Counted from the first letter of the stretch, positions 45,107 to 55,201 are shown. The stretch is DNA of 64,000 nucleotides from Bradyrhizobium diazoefficiens (GCF_016616235.1 NZ_CP067100.1:6569001-6633000); one strand, 5' to 3'. Program-made: numbers and translations. The notes: a model not told the origin generated them from the letters alone.

Positions 45107-45838
45107 ATGCGCATCCGGTCCATGATCTTGTGCGTCTTGAACGCCGTTCTGTGTGCCGGGGCTTTCATTGCGACCGGAATACAGATAGCGCTCGGCGCTC
45201 CCCTGTTGCTACCTTCGACGCCTTATCGCTATTTGGTTGTGGAACAGGAGCTCCCTATCGCGCTGCAGGAATTCGGCAACAATCTCAATATCAGAGTCAG
45301 CATCAGCGCCGAGGTGAAGGGACGGATTCGCGGGCGCATGCCGGATCTGGCACCGCGCGAATTCCTTGACCGTCTCACCAGCCTCTACAATCTTCAGTGG
45401 TACTACGATGGACTCGTGCTTTACGTGTCTGCCGCAAAGGAAGCACAAACTCGACTACTGCTTCTGGGCCCGATCAGCTTCGAGACGTTCACGGCGGCCC
45501 TCGATGCGCTCAACATCTCCGACGAGCGGTACATCCTGAGGCCGGCGCCCGGAAATGGCCTCATCCTGGCGTCCGGTCCACCCCGCTTCATCGCACTCGT
45601 GGAGGAGACGCTCAATGGGTTGGTGGCGCAGGCGCAAGCGCGACCACGCGCTGTCGAGACGCCGTCGCGGGATTCCGTGCTGATGTTATTTCGCGGTTCC
45701 TCGGAGACGATTGTTCGGGATGGACGACCGGAAGCCCCCTCTTCTTCGACACCCCGCGCCAGGATGGCGTCACGTCTATCCATGCGCCGGGCCAGAGATG
45801 ATAAAGTTGTTGTCCAATTCCTGCAGTGCTCTCTATGA
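45107..45838 (+). CDS. rhcC1: RhcC1, N-terminal part of the split T3SS secretin
   Basis: A 243-residue protein with a signal peptide (MRIRSMILCVLNAVLCAGAF), then the N0/secretin-TonB short N-terminal domain (YRYLVVEQELPIALQEFGNN, VSISAEVKGRIRGRMPDLAP, FLDRLTSLYNLQWYYDGLVL) and an N1-like domain (ALDALNISDERYILRPAPGN). It lacks the ring-forming C-terminal domain found in RhcC2, as known for rhizobial T3SS. The C-terminal 50 residues are Arg/Ser-rich and probably disordered. It diverges from nolB. Confidence 0.92.
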   Translation: MRIRSMILCVLNAVLCAGAFIATGIQIALGAPLLLPSTPYRYLVVEQELPIALQEFGNNLNIRVSISAEVKGRIRGRMPDLAPREFLDRLTSLYNLQWYYDGLVLYVSAAKEAQTRLLLLGPISFETFTAALDALNISDERYILRPAPGNGLILASGPPRFIALVEETLNGLVAQAQARPRAVETPSRDSVLMLFRGSSETIVRDGRPEAPSSSTPRARMASRLSMRRARDDKVVVQFLQCSL

Positions 45839-46084
45839 CGGGATAGGCTTCGAGTTCGCGCAGCCTCGATCTCAAGGAGCTTGCGGCGCTCGGCGAGGTC
45901 CGGCGCGTCTGTTGCGCTTGCCAAGGATCCGTGGCGAACGACGATGTGGGATCATGAACCAAAATCTCCATTGGAAACGCAATTGAAGAAATGCGCGGCC
46001 TCTAAGAGGCCGCATTCTGTGTGATAAGCAGCAATTGAAAGCGTGAGCGTATGGCAGCGCACCAGAGGTGAGAGGAGGATTTCG

Positions 46085-46273
46085 ATGTTCGAGGCTAAAG
46101 ACTATCGCGTGTGTTGCCACCACTTCGTCACGCCGACCGATCGCGTTGTGTATCCGGCGCAGGAGCCCCTGCTGACCTACTCTGAGGCCCTCCGGCACGT
46201 GGAGGCCGAGCGGGAAAAGGGCCATATGGTGGCCTGGGTCATCGACCGCGCCGGAGCATGCGCCACCAGATGA
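46085..46273 (+). CDS. small hypothetical protein
   Basis: A 62-residue protein from the ATG at 46085, after a strong GAGGAGGA ribosome site. Sequence MFEAKDYRVCCHHFVTPTDR, then SEALRHVEAEREKGHMVAWV. It contains a CCHH cluster and a helical C-terminal half. Compact and well formed; likely a real gene, family not recognised. It lies 250 bases after rhcC1 on the same strand. Confidence 0.65.
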   Translation: MFEAKDYRVCCHHFVTPTDRVVYPAQEPLLTYSEALRHVEAEREKGHMVAWVIDRAGACATR

Positions 46274-46367
46274 GACGGGTGTTCGAACGCATTCGTCGGA
46301 CATTTGAGCTGCCACTGACTATTTCCTCCAGAAAGCGTTGGAGCCGGGCCCGAAGAAGGACAGATAG

Positions 46368-46690
46368 ATGAAGCGAGCAAGGTTCAAGAAAGAGCAGATT
46401 GTCGCGGGTCTCGAAGGAGCATGAGGCGGCGCGAGGACGGGCTGACCTGGCTTGCAAGCATGGGATCTCCAAAGCGACGATCGATAATTGAAAGGCCGAA
46501 TTCGGCGGCATCGACGTTTCCGAGGCGAAGCGGCTGAGGGCCTTGGAAGAGGAGAACGCGAAGCTGAAGAAGCTTCTGGCCGAGTAGATGCTCGACGCGG
46601 CCGCCCTTGGCGAACTGCTACAAAAAATGGTAGGGCGCCGCCAAGCGCGCTGCTGTCGCGCATCTGCGGGCTACATGAGCCTGTAAGACA
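46368..46690 (+). mobile_element. IS3-family (IS407-like) orfA remnant
   Basis: Fragments match the small transposase subunit of IS3-group elements: MKRARFKKEQIVAGLEGA then a stop; after a frame change EHEAARGRADLACKHGIS; the helix VSEAKRLRALEEENAKLKKL with LLAE, then another stop and MLDAAALGELLQK. Three in-frame stops and a frameshift show it is dead. The large orfB and the terminal inverted repeats were not found. Confidence 0.8.
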
Positions 46691-46959
46691 TTGACGACGA
46701 CTGTCTCAAGCGTCTCATGCAAGCGCTTCTGCGTCGAAATGGCCGTGCACGGCGGGAGGGATGTTTCTTACGCGCTGGTTGACGAGGCGTGGCCACCATC
46801 GGCTCCACTTGCGCCTCGATCGATAGCAACGGCAGGCGAAGCATTGCGATCCGCGCTGTGCGAGCCTGCCGACGTCCGGTTGGCATCGACATCAAAGGCG
46901 CAATTATCGCGTGCAAGATCTACCGAATTGATCGGCACGATCATTGTGCCGATTCCACC

Positions 46960-49900
46960 CTAGGCGGCGATATCCCGAGCCGATTCCCGCTCGCGCCGAA
47001 GATGGCCATGCAGCACCGCCACGCATTCATCCACCTGATATTTATGCGAGCTATCGCCTGAGTTGATCGTAAGATCGGCAGTTTGATAGACCGGCTCTCG
47101 CTCACTGACCAATCGCATGACGGTCGCCTCCGACTCGGCGGCCTGCGACAGCCGGCGGCCGGACCGGCCCTTGTTGCGCCGCATTATCACGCCCGCGTCG
47201 GCCTTGAGCCAAATTGAGACCGCGCTCTCATGGACGAGGCTACGGGTCCCATCATGGACGAACGCATCGGAGCCGGTCGCGATCACCGCCGGCCCTTGCT
47301 TGAGCGCACCCGCGATCACCCTCGCCTCAAGATCCTTGAAATGCTGCTCGCCATGAATCTGGCAGAGTTTGCTTATCGACATCCCAGCCTGCGCTCTGAT
47401 CGCGTCGTCGGAGTCGACGAACTTCATCCGCAGCCGCTTCGCGAGACGCCGGCCAATGCTGGATTTTCCCGCGCCAGGCATGCCGACGAGCACGATCGGC
47501 CGCTGGCCAAGCCCGGCCACAATCTCTTCGTCTTCGTGGCTTCCTGACTCGGCAGCTTGCAACCCAAAGACTGCACCGGCGCCGCCGCTATGATCCGCTT
47601 CGATCTCCCAGTGCGGGATGTCCTTGGCTCCGTCGGGGACCACCACCTCCTTGCAGCGCTCTCGCGCGCGCTGCGCCAGATTCTCCTTGAGCCGCTCAAG
47701 AGCGTCTCCGCTCTCCTGGTGCCGCAACTGAGCGTCCGATTTGTAGGTATCGTGATTGGCAATCTTGACGTTGTAGCTGGCTGGCGTGTGAAACTCCACT
47801 TCGAAGCGGTAGTCTTTCGGGGTGGCGAGCACAGCCTTGATGCCCACAAAGGTCGGATTGCGCATTCTGAACCAATTGGTGGTACGGATTTCGGCGTAGC
47901 CTTGTTCGTCGAAACTCAGCATCGCTTTCTTGAACGCCCTCGCAAAATCCCCATCAGACACTTCGAAGACGTGGCGTACGGCGTTGCTGATCAGCTGTGC
48001 GGAGCCCTCGGAGGTCACGCTCATGCCAGTGAGCTGGTCTGTCATTGATCCTTCCGATCGGACGCGGCGATCGAGGTGCGGCATGTTCACGTGGATGCCC
48101 GCTTGTCTGAGGGTCTCAGCAACCGAGATTGCCGCCGCGGTGATTGTCTCCTCTTCGGCTTTGGCACGGGCAGCCTCAATTCTGGCGCGCGCTAAGGCGT
48201 CTTCGGGGGTAAGGGTGACCGCCATCCCGGTATCCTCGGCGACGACGCGTCGGCTAGACGGTTTCGGTATAATCTTCTTCTGCGCAGCGACACGAATCGA
48301 GGCATCCATCACTGAAGCCGCCAGCGTTGGATTCTCCTTCAGATTCTCCAACGTCGCATCGACATCGAACCTGCCCTGGCTAAGGGTCGCCGCCATGCTC
48401 TTGCTGAAGGGGACGAATTTGAGGCCTGGCGTCTGATGTAAGAGCCGCCCAAGCTCTTGGCTTTTCTTCATGAAAAGCCGGACCCCGGTATCGGATTTAT
48501 AGCCATCCGTTCCGACCTTGATGCCGAGGCTCAGGAGGTTGCTTGCGCTTTGCACGAGGTCATCCGCAATGTACCCATCCGGACGCGGATCGATGCGGGC
48601 AGGATAGTGATCGAGCAAGACTTGGATCCGGTCGCGCGGCTGAGCAGTTGCCGGATAGGCCTCTGCCAGCTCCGGGAAAAGCTCGCAGAGCGCTGGACTG
48701 ACAGTTTGGCTTACTTTGGCCAGGCTTTCACTTGGATCCGAAAGGACGTGCTCATCCGTCTTCGCAGCCCAGGCATCGAGGTCGGCGACAAGCAACTCGG
48801 CCGCTTCACGGGCAACTGGATGCTCTGCAATTTCAAGCTCGCGCTTCGCCCGTTCGAGTGTTTCCTGGATATCGGGGCCATGTACCTGTTCTTGGTTCAA
48901 TAGGTGGCCGATCTCTCGCCTGAGCTCGTGGTGGACACCCTCGTACGTACCAAAGATGGTGCGCTCGGCAAACCAGCGTCGTGCTTCATGGGACTGCGCC
49001 AAAAAGTTTCGCTGCAGAGCGCTGTATATTTCCAGGACTTCCAGCGTGGCAGCAAGGATCTGGCTGGCACGACTGAATTGGTAATTGTTGCCCTCAATCG
49101 CCGGAGTATAGGACTTTGGCGGCTTGAGGGAGCGAACGCCGCGAGCTTGCTCCGTCTCATCGAACTGGCGAACATGCTCATAAAGCTGCGGCCGGTCGCC
49201 GATGATAACCACGGTATCCCCGTCAAAGTCGCCGTCGAGCTTTTTCTGCTCGCCGATCGGGACGGCAACCAACGATCCCGGAGCGAACACCTCGGTCACC
49301 TGCAGGATGCCGACGCAGTCGACCGGCGTGTCGTTCTTTGCGCGGTCCTTGCGCTCGGTCCAGCTCGAATGGCACTTGACGTCCTCGGCAGACAGCACCA
49401 GTCCACGGTCGGCGTAGTCGGCCGGCCACATCGCATCCGGCACCACGATCAGAATGCCCTTGGCAAAGAAGCTTGGGTCATCGGCTGCCAGCTCCTCCCG
49501 CGATTTCTGGGCGACACTGAAACTGTATTGTACGGCCGCGCATCGATCGAGGAATGCCGCGGTCGGATCGCCATCGACTGCCGACTTGACTCGTTGGGGT
49601 ATGAACGGGCGCAGGTTGGGCTTGTCATAGGGCGCCCGCCCGATCAGCACGCCACTCGTTCCCGTCAATGTGTCGCTTTTGAGTGTCGGCACATGAAGAC
49701 AGCCATCATCGGATGGGACGGCGACAGCGCCAAGACCATCCAAGTGTCCGGCCGTCACGGCGCGAAACAAGTCGTCGGACGTCAGCACTTTTCGGCTCTC
49801 AAGCCAATTCCAGACCTTGTCACCGGCCTCTTCCGCGACCTGCTCGCTGCGCGAATAGTGTTGCAACGCCGAGGCCGGCACAGACGATCTCCTTGCCTCA

Positions 49901-52900
49901 CCAAAGGCCGGCATCCGATCGGGACCTTCCTGGGGGCCGGCCCGGCGAACCGCTGGCATACGCTCAGCGAGCGAGGCCTTGATGAAGCCACAGCCGTCAT
50001 GCGGTCGCAAAGCAATGGGGCCTTCCGCTCCTATCAGTTTGAAGGGATGCGCCTCGTTGGTCGCGCGGTCTGGCGCCAGCAACAGCTTGAAGGTGCCCTC
50101 CAGTGCGTAGTCGTGAGGGCCCAGACCTTTGACCGACGGGGGCGCCGCAAAGCCCCTGCGCTGAGTATACCAATAGGCTTCCTTGAAGGGCGCCCAGGCG
50201 CGCAATAACTTCTCGAACGAGGTCCCCGGAGCGGTTTCGGCATAGGGAATGGCCAAGAGCTTCCCGCCGGAGGACCCGGCTGGCCGTTCGCTTGGAAGGC
50301 GAGCCGCAACTTGCGACAGGGTTGGTTTCGGCGGTTTTAACTTGCTGCCGCCGAACAGGTCCATGCGGTATGGCACCCCCTTGTACGTCAACGTACGTGC
50401 CAGCATGAAGGCGCTCGGCTTTCCGGGCAGCTGCACCGCGACCACCTCTATCGCTCCCGACGTCAGGCGGTGAAAAGTCGAGTAGCGAATCTCGGGGTCT
50501 GTGGCCACTGGCCGTCCCTGCAGGTCAACCACCGGCAACTGCATCAGTCCCGCATTCCCTTGCGGCGAGCGGGGCTCGTGGTCCATGTCGCGCAACACTT
50601 GATACACGTCGAATACCGATGCAGGATGTTGCGCCTGGATTGTCGCCGCATCCTGCGCCATGAACGAATCCAGCGCATCGACCGGATTGTCCACCTCGAT
50701 CTGCGCGATCAGATTCCAGCTCATGTTGGAAAGATCGGCTTGGATGAGGTCGCGCGTGCTGGCCAGAATCTCCTTGGTCCCCCTCTGCAGCTCTTGCTGC
50801 CTCACCTTCAAATCGGGCTTCTTGCCCTCGACGTAGGGGCGCTGAAACAATGTCTCGAGGAGGGCACGGGCTTTTAGGACTTGATAGATCGACAAGGCCG
50901 GGCGGCGGCTCGCGAAAGGCCCACGGGTACGCTCGGCCTCGCTTGCTTTGAGATGAGCCTCGATCTTGCGCTCCACGACAGGCTGGATATCGTTCAGCAA
51001 ATAGAGAGCTGGCCTCCGGTGCGGGCGTAATTCCTTTTGCGAGCCGCGCGCCAGAGGAAGTAGAGCGATGGAGAGATTGCCTATGGTTTCGAGGTTCTCG
51101 GTGTCAAAATCAGGGGCACGAACCAACTCTGCGAGCCGACCCAACCCTACCGGCGCCAGTAAACCAACGTCTCCGAACAGGCGGGCCTTCGCCAGTGCCT
51201 TGAAAATGAGCGTGATGCCTTGAACACCGGTGTGCTCCAGCCGATCAGGAGCATAGTGCAGGTAATGGGCCAGCTGGTGTAGGCGATCTTTCAGCAGAGC
51301 GGTCATTGCATCATCATCACTGCTCGCTCCGTCCACGACACCGCGTCCCAGGGCATTGGCGACCATTCTGAGCTCAGGCGTCGTGAACGAACCAAAGCGG
51401 CGGCCTCCTTTGCCGAGTCCGCGCGCGATGTCGACGACCACCTGGCGGCAGGCAGCCTCATCACCCCACTTGCTGAAGCCGTTCAACAGGTTTGCCAATC
51501 CCTGGCTCGTAAAAGCAGAGAGGCGATCGGCGCGACGAAGGAGCTCGCCGGCGATACCGACTATGGCTTTGCCCGTCTGCGCAGCATCCGGCCACTTGCA
51601 GAAACCGTTCACTAGGTTTGCGAGGTCTTGCGGCGCAAAATCAGAAAGCTGGCGCCGAAGGACTTCACTCGCTATCGCGAGCGTTGCCTCGCGACAATCC
51701 GCCCCTTCCGGCCACTTGCTGAAGCCGTTGACCAGGTTTGCCAAGCCTCGGCTGGTGAAATCACCGAGGCGGCCCGAGCGGCGCCGGACCTCACCAGCGA
51801 TCGCGGCTACGGCTCGACCCGTTTCCGTCTCTTCCGGCCACTTGCTGAAACCGTTCACCAGATGTCTCAGGTCCAGCTCAGCAAGTTCGAAAAGCGGCCG
51901 CCCAACGACTTCAGCCGCGATAACAAGTATGGCCTGGCGCGTGTCTGTCGCCTCCGGCCATTTGCTAAACCCGTTCACCAGGGTCGACAGGTCCTGGTGA
52001 GTAAAGCGATAGAGCTGGTTGGCACGGCTAACGACCTCACGCGCTATCACGACGATAGCGTCGCCACAGCCCGTATCCTCCGGACACTTACTGAAGCCGT
52101 TCGCAAGGTTTGCCAGATGCTGGTGAGTGAAATGAAAGAGACGGTCGGCGCGGCCAAGGATCTCACCAGCAATCGCAACTGTGGCTTGCCGCGCGTCCAC
52201 CTGTTCTGGGTATTTGCTGAAACCGTTCGCCAGGTTCGCCAAGGCCTGGCTATCGAAACCAGACAGACGGTCCGCGCGGCGACGGACCTCACCGGCGATC
52301 GCGACAATGGCTTGGTGCGTATAGGCATTCTCCGGCCACTTGCAGAAACCATTCGCCGAGGTTGCCAGCTCCTGCGGAGTAAAACTATCGACCCCGTTAC
52401 TACGGCCAAACGCCTCACGGGCGATCGCGATCGTGGCTTGGTGGGCCTCCGGCTGTTCCAGCCATTTGCTGAAACCGTTCACTAAACTCGCCAGCTCCTG
52501 TTGAGCAAATTGAGAAAGCCGGATATCGCCGCGGTCGGCGCGGCAACGGACCTCAAGAGCGATCGCGGTCGCCGCATGCCGACACTCCGCCTGTTCCGGC
52601 CACTTACTGAAACCGTTCAAAAGGTTCGCTAGCTCCTGGTGAGCAAAATTGGAGAGCCGGACGTCGTCGTGGCGGGCGGCGCGGCAACAGATTTCTGCCG
52701 CGATCGCGAGGGTGGCGTCGCGACACTCCGGCCTTTCTGGCCACTTGCTGAACCCGTTCACGAGGTTCGCCAGCTGCTGCGCCGGAAAGTCAGATAACCG
52801 GGGAGCGCGGCGACACACCTCACCGGCAATCGTAACCGTGGCTCGGCGGGTTGCCACCTGGTCCGGCCATTTGCTGAAACCGTTCACGAGGTTCGCTAGT

Positions 52901-54348
52901 CCCAGGGGGGTATAGGAGAGCTGGCCGGGACGCCTGACGACCTCGCCAGCGACGCTGAGTGTGGCTTGGCGGCATGCCACCTCTTCCGGCCATTTGCTGA
53001 AACCATTCACGAGCAAAGACAGGCTTTGGCTGTTCAGCTCCTGAAGCAGCCTGCTTTCATCACAGCAAAATTCGGCGATCCTGATTGTTCCATGGCGGCA
53101 TTCCGCTGCCCGTGGGTGCCGTCCGAACGATGATGCGAGGAGCGAAAGAGCTCGGCCTTCGGCGTCCCTCATGAGCGCGTTATCGAGCTGCGACACCCGT
53201 GCCGCCAGGGCCTTACAAGCTTTCACACCTTCCTGACCGCCAGCCTCCCGGCTCACCTCGTTACAAACCGTGGCGTAGTTCCAGGATTTCCCTGAGCGGA
53301 TATTTTCCTCCAGGCGCGGCACAAATCGACCCTGGAAATCAGCCGCAGCCTTTTGCAAGAATGTCGCCTGGGCCGGCATCCGCAGCTGCTTGGCATGCTT
53401 GACCACTGGAGCTGAGAATTCACGGATGTCGCGGGCGCGATCGATGTCCCTTAGCGCTGCATTCAGTGCATTTGAGACCCTCTCGGATCGCCCCGACATC
53501 GCACTCTGAATACTCTGCGCGGCGGCATCGTCGAGGCGACGCTTTCCTGGTCTTTGATCAAGGTCAGGCGCGGATTGCCGGTGCGGCGGCATCGGTTCTA
53601 TTTGCGAATGTCCGGCCTCCTGGCCGTAGCGCCGGAATTCATCACGAGAACGCAACACATCGCGCTCCCGCTGCCGCACGTCACGATCTCGCCCATGGAG
53701 CCGTTCAAAGCTTACACCATGGCTGCTTTGCGCCTCGACATCGTGGATGTGCTGCCCTCCTGGTCTAGATCCGACGTCGCGCGCGGATTGGGGGCGTCGC
53801 GGGAGCGCGTCTGGTTGCAAGCCTCCCGGCGCAAGTTCACGGGGCAACCGAGAATGCGATGAGCCTCCGCCTTGAGCTAGGGCCTCACGATAAGATCTAT
53901 AGGGCCGTTCGGAACTTGCAGGATACCGCGCTTGAGCGGCGCAATCGTCTCGACTCTCCCTTCCTGATCCAGCTTCCCGGCCTGACATCGATCGCCCGTG
54001 CGGGGGGAGAGCGTCAGTTCGCGATCCTCTGAATGCTTGATCGCTGCGGCACGCTTCGCCGCCGAAACGCGACGAGGTTTCATCCCGATGTTGTGCGCCA
54101 GTATGAGGCCTGTACGAGACGTCGGAGCTCCTACCATGGCTGCCTTGGGCGCTACGATCGTCGACATTGAGAGGAGGAGAGGAAGCATCCAAATCGTGCG
54201 GCCCAGGGTGCATTCGCGCAAGCACAGAGCCGAACGATTGTCCGCCTTCTTCAGGACCACGGCCTGCTTCAGCGTGAGGCTCATCGAGTTCTCTGCGATT
54301 GTCGGCTCTAGTTCCTCGCGACCTTCCTCGACCGGTGATACCCCTCAT
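46960..54348 (-). CDS. giant SKWP-repeat T3SS effector (XopAD/RipS family) with polymerase-like and shikimate-kinase-like segments
   Basis: A 2462-residue protein of the family known as SKWP (RipS) in Ralstonia and XopAD in Xanthomonas. I chose the ATG at 54348, which has GGAG 8 bases upstream; a GTG at 54522 gives 58 extra residues. Layout: residues 1-330 disordered and Arg/Ser/Gly-rich; about 440-980, thirteen repeats built on L(A/V)NGFSKWPE; about 1600-1750, a segment with FFAKGILIVVPDAMWPADYA and VPIGEQKKLDGDFDGDTVVI, whose DFDGD near residue 1707 matches the catalytic DxDGD of double-psi-beta-barrel RNA polymerases; about 2280-2462, a shikimate-kinase-like domain with the P-loop GMPGAGKSS. 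There, the family's FRxLE reads FKDLE and GGGA reads GSDA, so activity is uncertain. A tts box lies 344 bases upstream. Presumably injected into plant cells. Confidence 0.88.
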   Translation of the reverse strand: MRGITGRGRSRGTRADNRRELDEPHAEAGRGPEEGGQSFGSVLARMHPGPHDLDASSPPLNVDDRSAQGSHGRSSDVSYRPHTGAQHRDETSSRFGGEACRSDQAFRGSRTDALPPHGRSMSGREAGSGRESRDDCAAQARYPASSERPYRSYREALAQGGGSSHSRLPRELAPGGLQPDALPRRPQSARDVGSRPGGQHIHDVEAQSSHGVSFERLHGRDRDVRQRERDVLRSRDEFRRYGQEAGHSQIEPMPPHRQSAPDLDQRPGKRRLDDAAAQSIQSAMSGRSERVSNALNAALRDIDRARDIREFSAPVVKHAKQLRMPAQATFLQKAAADFQGRFVPRLEENIRSGKSWNYATVCNEVSREAGGQEGVKACKALAARVSQLDNALMRDAEGRALSLLASSFGRHPRAAECRHGTIRIAEFCCDESRLLQELNSQSLSLLVNGFSKWPEEVACRQATLSVAGEVVRRPGQLSYTPLGLANLVNGFSKWPDQVATRRATVTIAGEVCRRAPRLSDFPAQQLANLVNGFSKWPERPECRDATLAIAAEICCRAARHDDVRLSNFAHQELANLLNGFSKWPEQAECRHAATAIALEVRCRADRGDIRLSQFAQQELASLVNGFSKWLEQPEAHQATIAIAREAFGRSNGVDSFTPQELATSANGFCKWPENAYTHQAIVAIAGEVRRRADRLSGFDSQALANLANGFSKYPEQVDARQATVAIAGEILGRADRLFHFTHQHLANLANGFSKCPEDTGCGDAIVVIAREVVSRANQLYRFTHQDLSTLVNGFSKWPEATDTRQAILVIAAEVVGRPLFELAELDLRHLVNGFSKWPEETETGRAVAAIAGEVRRRSGRLGDFTSRGLANLVNGFSKWPEGADCREATLAIASEVLRRQLSDFAPQDLANLVNGFCKWPDAAQTGKAIVGIAGELLRRADRLSAFTSQGLANLLNGFSKWGDEAACRQVVVDIARGLGKGGRRFGSFTTPELRMVANALGRGVVDGASSDDDAMTALLKDRLHQLAHYLHYAPDRLEHTGVQGITLIFKALAKARLFGDVGLLAPVGLGRLAELVRAPDFDTENLETIGNLSIALLPLARGSQKELRPHRRPALYLLNDIQPVVERKIEAHLKASEAERTRGPFASRRPALSIYQVLKARALLETLFQRPYVEGKKPDLKVRQQELQRGTKEILASTRDLIQADLSNMSWNLIAQIEVDNPVDALDSFMAQDAATIQAQHPASVFDVYQVLRDMDHEPRSPQGNAGLMQLPVVDLQGRPVATDPEIRYSTFHRLTSGAIEVVAVQLPGKPSAFMLARTLTYKGVPYRMDLFGGSKLKPPKPTLSQVAARLPSERPAGSSGGKLLAIPYAETAPGTSFEKLLRAWAPFKEAYWYTQRRGFAAPPSVKGLGPHDYALEGTFKLLLAPDRATNEAHPFKLIGAEGPIALRPHDGCGFIKASLAERMPAVRRAGPQEGPDRMPAFGEARRSSVPASALQHYSRSEQVAEEAGDKVWNWLESRKVLTSDDLFRAVTAGHLDGLGAVAVPSDDGCLHVPTLKSDTLTGTSGVLIGRAPYDKPNLRPFIPQRVKSAVDGDPTAAFLDRCAAVQYSFSVAQKSREELAADDPSFFAKGILIVVPDAMWPADYADRGLVLSAEDVKCHSSWTERKDRAKNDTPVDCVGILQVTEVFAPGSLVAVPIGEQKKLDGDFDGDTVVIIGDRPQLYEHVRQFDETEQARGVRSLKPPKSYTPAIEGNNYQFSRASQILAATLEVLEIYSALQRNFLAQSHEARRWFAERTIFGTYEGVHHELRREIGHLLNQEQVHGPDIQETLERAKRELEIAEHPVAREAAELLVADLDAWAAKTDEHVLSDPSESLAKVSQTVSPALCELFPELAEAYPATAQPRDRIQVLLDHYPARIDPRPDGYIADDLVQSASNLLSLGIKVGTDGYKSDTGVRLFMKKSQELGRLLHQTPGLKFVPFSKSMAATLSQGRFDVDATLENLKENPTLAASVMDASIRVAAQKKIIPKPSSRRVVAEDTGMAVTLTPEDALARARIEAARAKAEEETITAAAISVAETLRQAGIHVNMPHLDRRVRSEGSMTDQLTGMSVTSEGSAQLISNAVRHVFEVSDGDFARAFKKAMLSFDEQGYAEIRTTNWFRMRNPTFVGIKAVLATPKDYRFEVEFHTPASYNVKIANHDTYKSDAQLRHQESGDALERLKENLAQRARERCKEVVVPDGAKDIPHWEIEADHSGGAGAVFGLQAAESGSHEDEEIVAGLGQRPIVLVGMPGAGKSSIGRRLAKRLRMKFVDSDDAIRAQAGMSISKLCQIHGEQHFKDLEARVIAGALKQGPAVIATGSDAFVHDGTRSLVHESAVSIWLKADAGVIMRRNKGRSGRRLSQAAESEATVMRLVSEREPVYQTADLTINSGDSSHKYQVDECVAVLHGHLRRERESARDIAA
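51450..53020 (-). repeat. 13 tandem SKWP repeats within the effector gene
   Basis: Thirteen units of about 40-47 codons, each starting L(A)xLVNGFSKWPE and followed by ATxAIAxEVxRR and an xxFTxQ linker. Variants of the core include FCKWP, FSKYP, FSKCP and FSKWL. A weaker fourteenth unit (LRMVANALGRG) follows. Such alpha-alpha repeats form HEAT/ARM-like solenoids used for protein binding. Confidence 0.9.
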
Positions 54349-54691
54349 GCAAACTCTCCAATGTCGGGCGTCAATGCGCTGCTCCGATCTTCGCAGGAGC
54401 GCACTCGATCTACTCGTTCCTGCTGAGACCGACGCATCGGACGCCACACTTGCGGCCGGACAATGCGACGCGTGACCTGTGACCAGTCGATGAGTTCTGG
54501 ATGACTCGTGAGATCGGAACACTCAGGCCCGGCGCTCTGTTGAGTGCGGCGGCATGCGGCTGGCGAGATGACGGCACCGGTATGGACCGTGCCTCTCCAT
54601 CCATCGCTCGTATAAGCTGTGCAAGTGTGGCGAGAACACATGCTACTCGCTGGCTCCCTTGGATATGCGACGAAGCTAGGTAAGCCGGACC

Positions 54692-54729
54692 TGTTAGCTA
54701 ACGCGGTGAGCTGACCACAAGCTGACGAA
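54692..54729 (-). promoter_or_regulatory. tts box of the SKWP effector gene
   Basis: Minus strand TTCGTCAGCTTGTGGTCAGC followed by TCACCGCGTTAGCTAAC. Excellent match to the tts box pattern and close to the nopA box in the TAGC tail. Places the effector gene under TtsI. Confidence 0.9.
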
Positions 54730-55116
54730 CTTGGCGGGGCATTGCCGCGTAGACATCGAGACTATCGTGCTACGCGCCGGCTTTCGAGAAGCCGAAAAGC
54801 TCGGCAGCGCAGAGTTCAGGTCCTGGCATGGCCAACGGCTCGTCGCCCATTCATGATGGCCCTTGTCGTAGCTGATGGCGCCAAACCCGTTCGGCCTCTT
54901 TGATGGCAAGTGGGTCGAAGTCCGAGCGCCCACCTGTTGTCTTTCGAGACTCACCGACAAGTCAATTTGCAAGGCAACAGCCAGTTCGCTTGTGTTGCCG
55001 CGAGTGCTTGTCGATATTGTGCTTGAGCCTCACACTTGCCCATCACCCGTGGATAAGTTTTCGTGTTCGGCGCGTGCGTCGCCTGGAGACACGGGCAAGA
55101 CATTCACGAGCACCTC

Positions 55117-55135
55117 AAGCGCCCATCGGGCGCTT
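55117..55135 (-). terminator. hairpin, possible terminator of the rhcV operon
   Basis: AAGCGCCC and GGGCGCTT form an 8-bp perfect stem around a 3-base loop, about 65 bases after the stop of the lipoprotein gene. There is no clear T-run on the minus strand, so its role is tentative. Confidence 0.35.
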
Positions 55136-55201
55136 TAGGATCGAGACGACCTCCAGGAAGCGACATTCGCGTTGCCTGCCTCAGCGCGTCGCGCCGGGCC
55201 T

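Larger units (their letters stand above)
54349..55201. other. intergenic region between the SKWP gene and the rhcV operon
   Basis: About 850 bases. It holds the long leader of the SKWP gene, its tts box at 54692-54729 and a short hairpin at 55117-55135 that may end the rhcV operon. No other gene is supported; open frames are noise-like. Confidence 0.5.
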
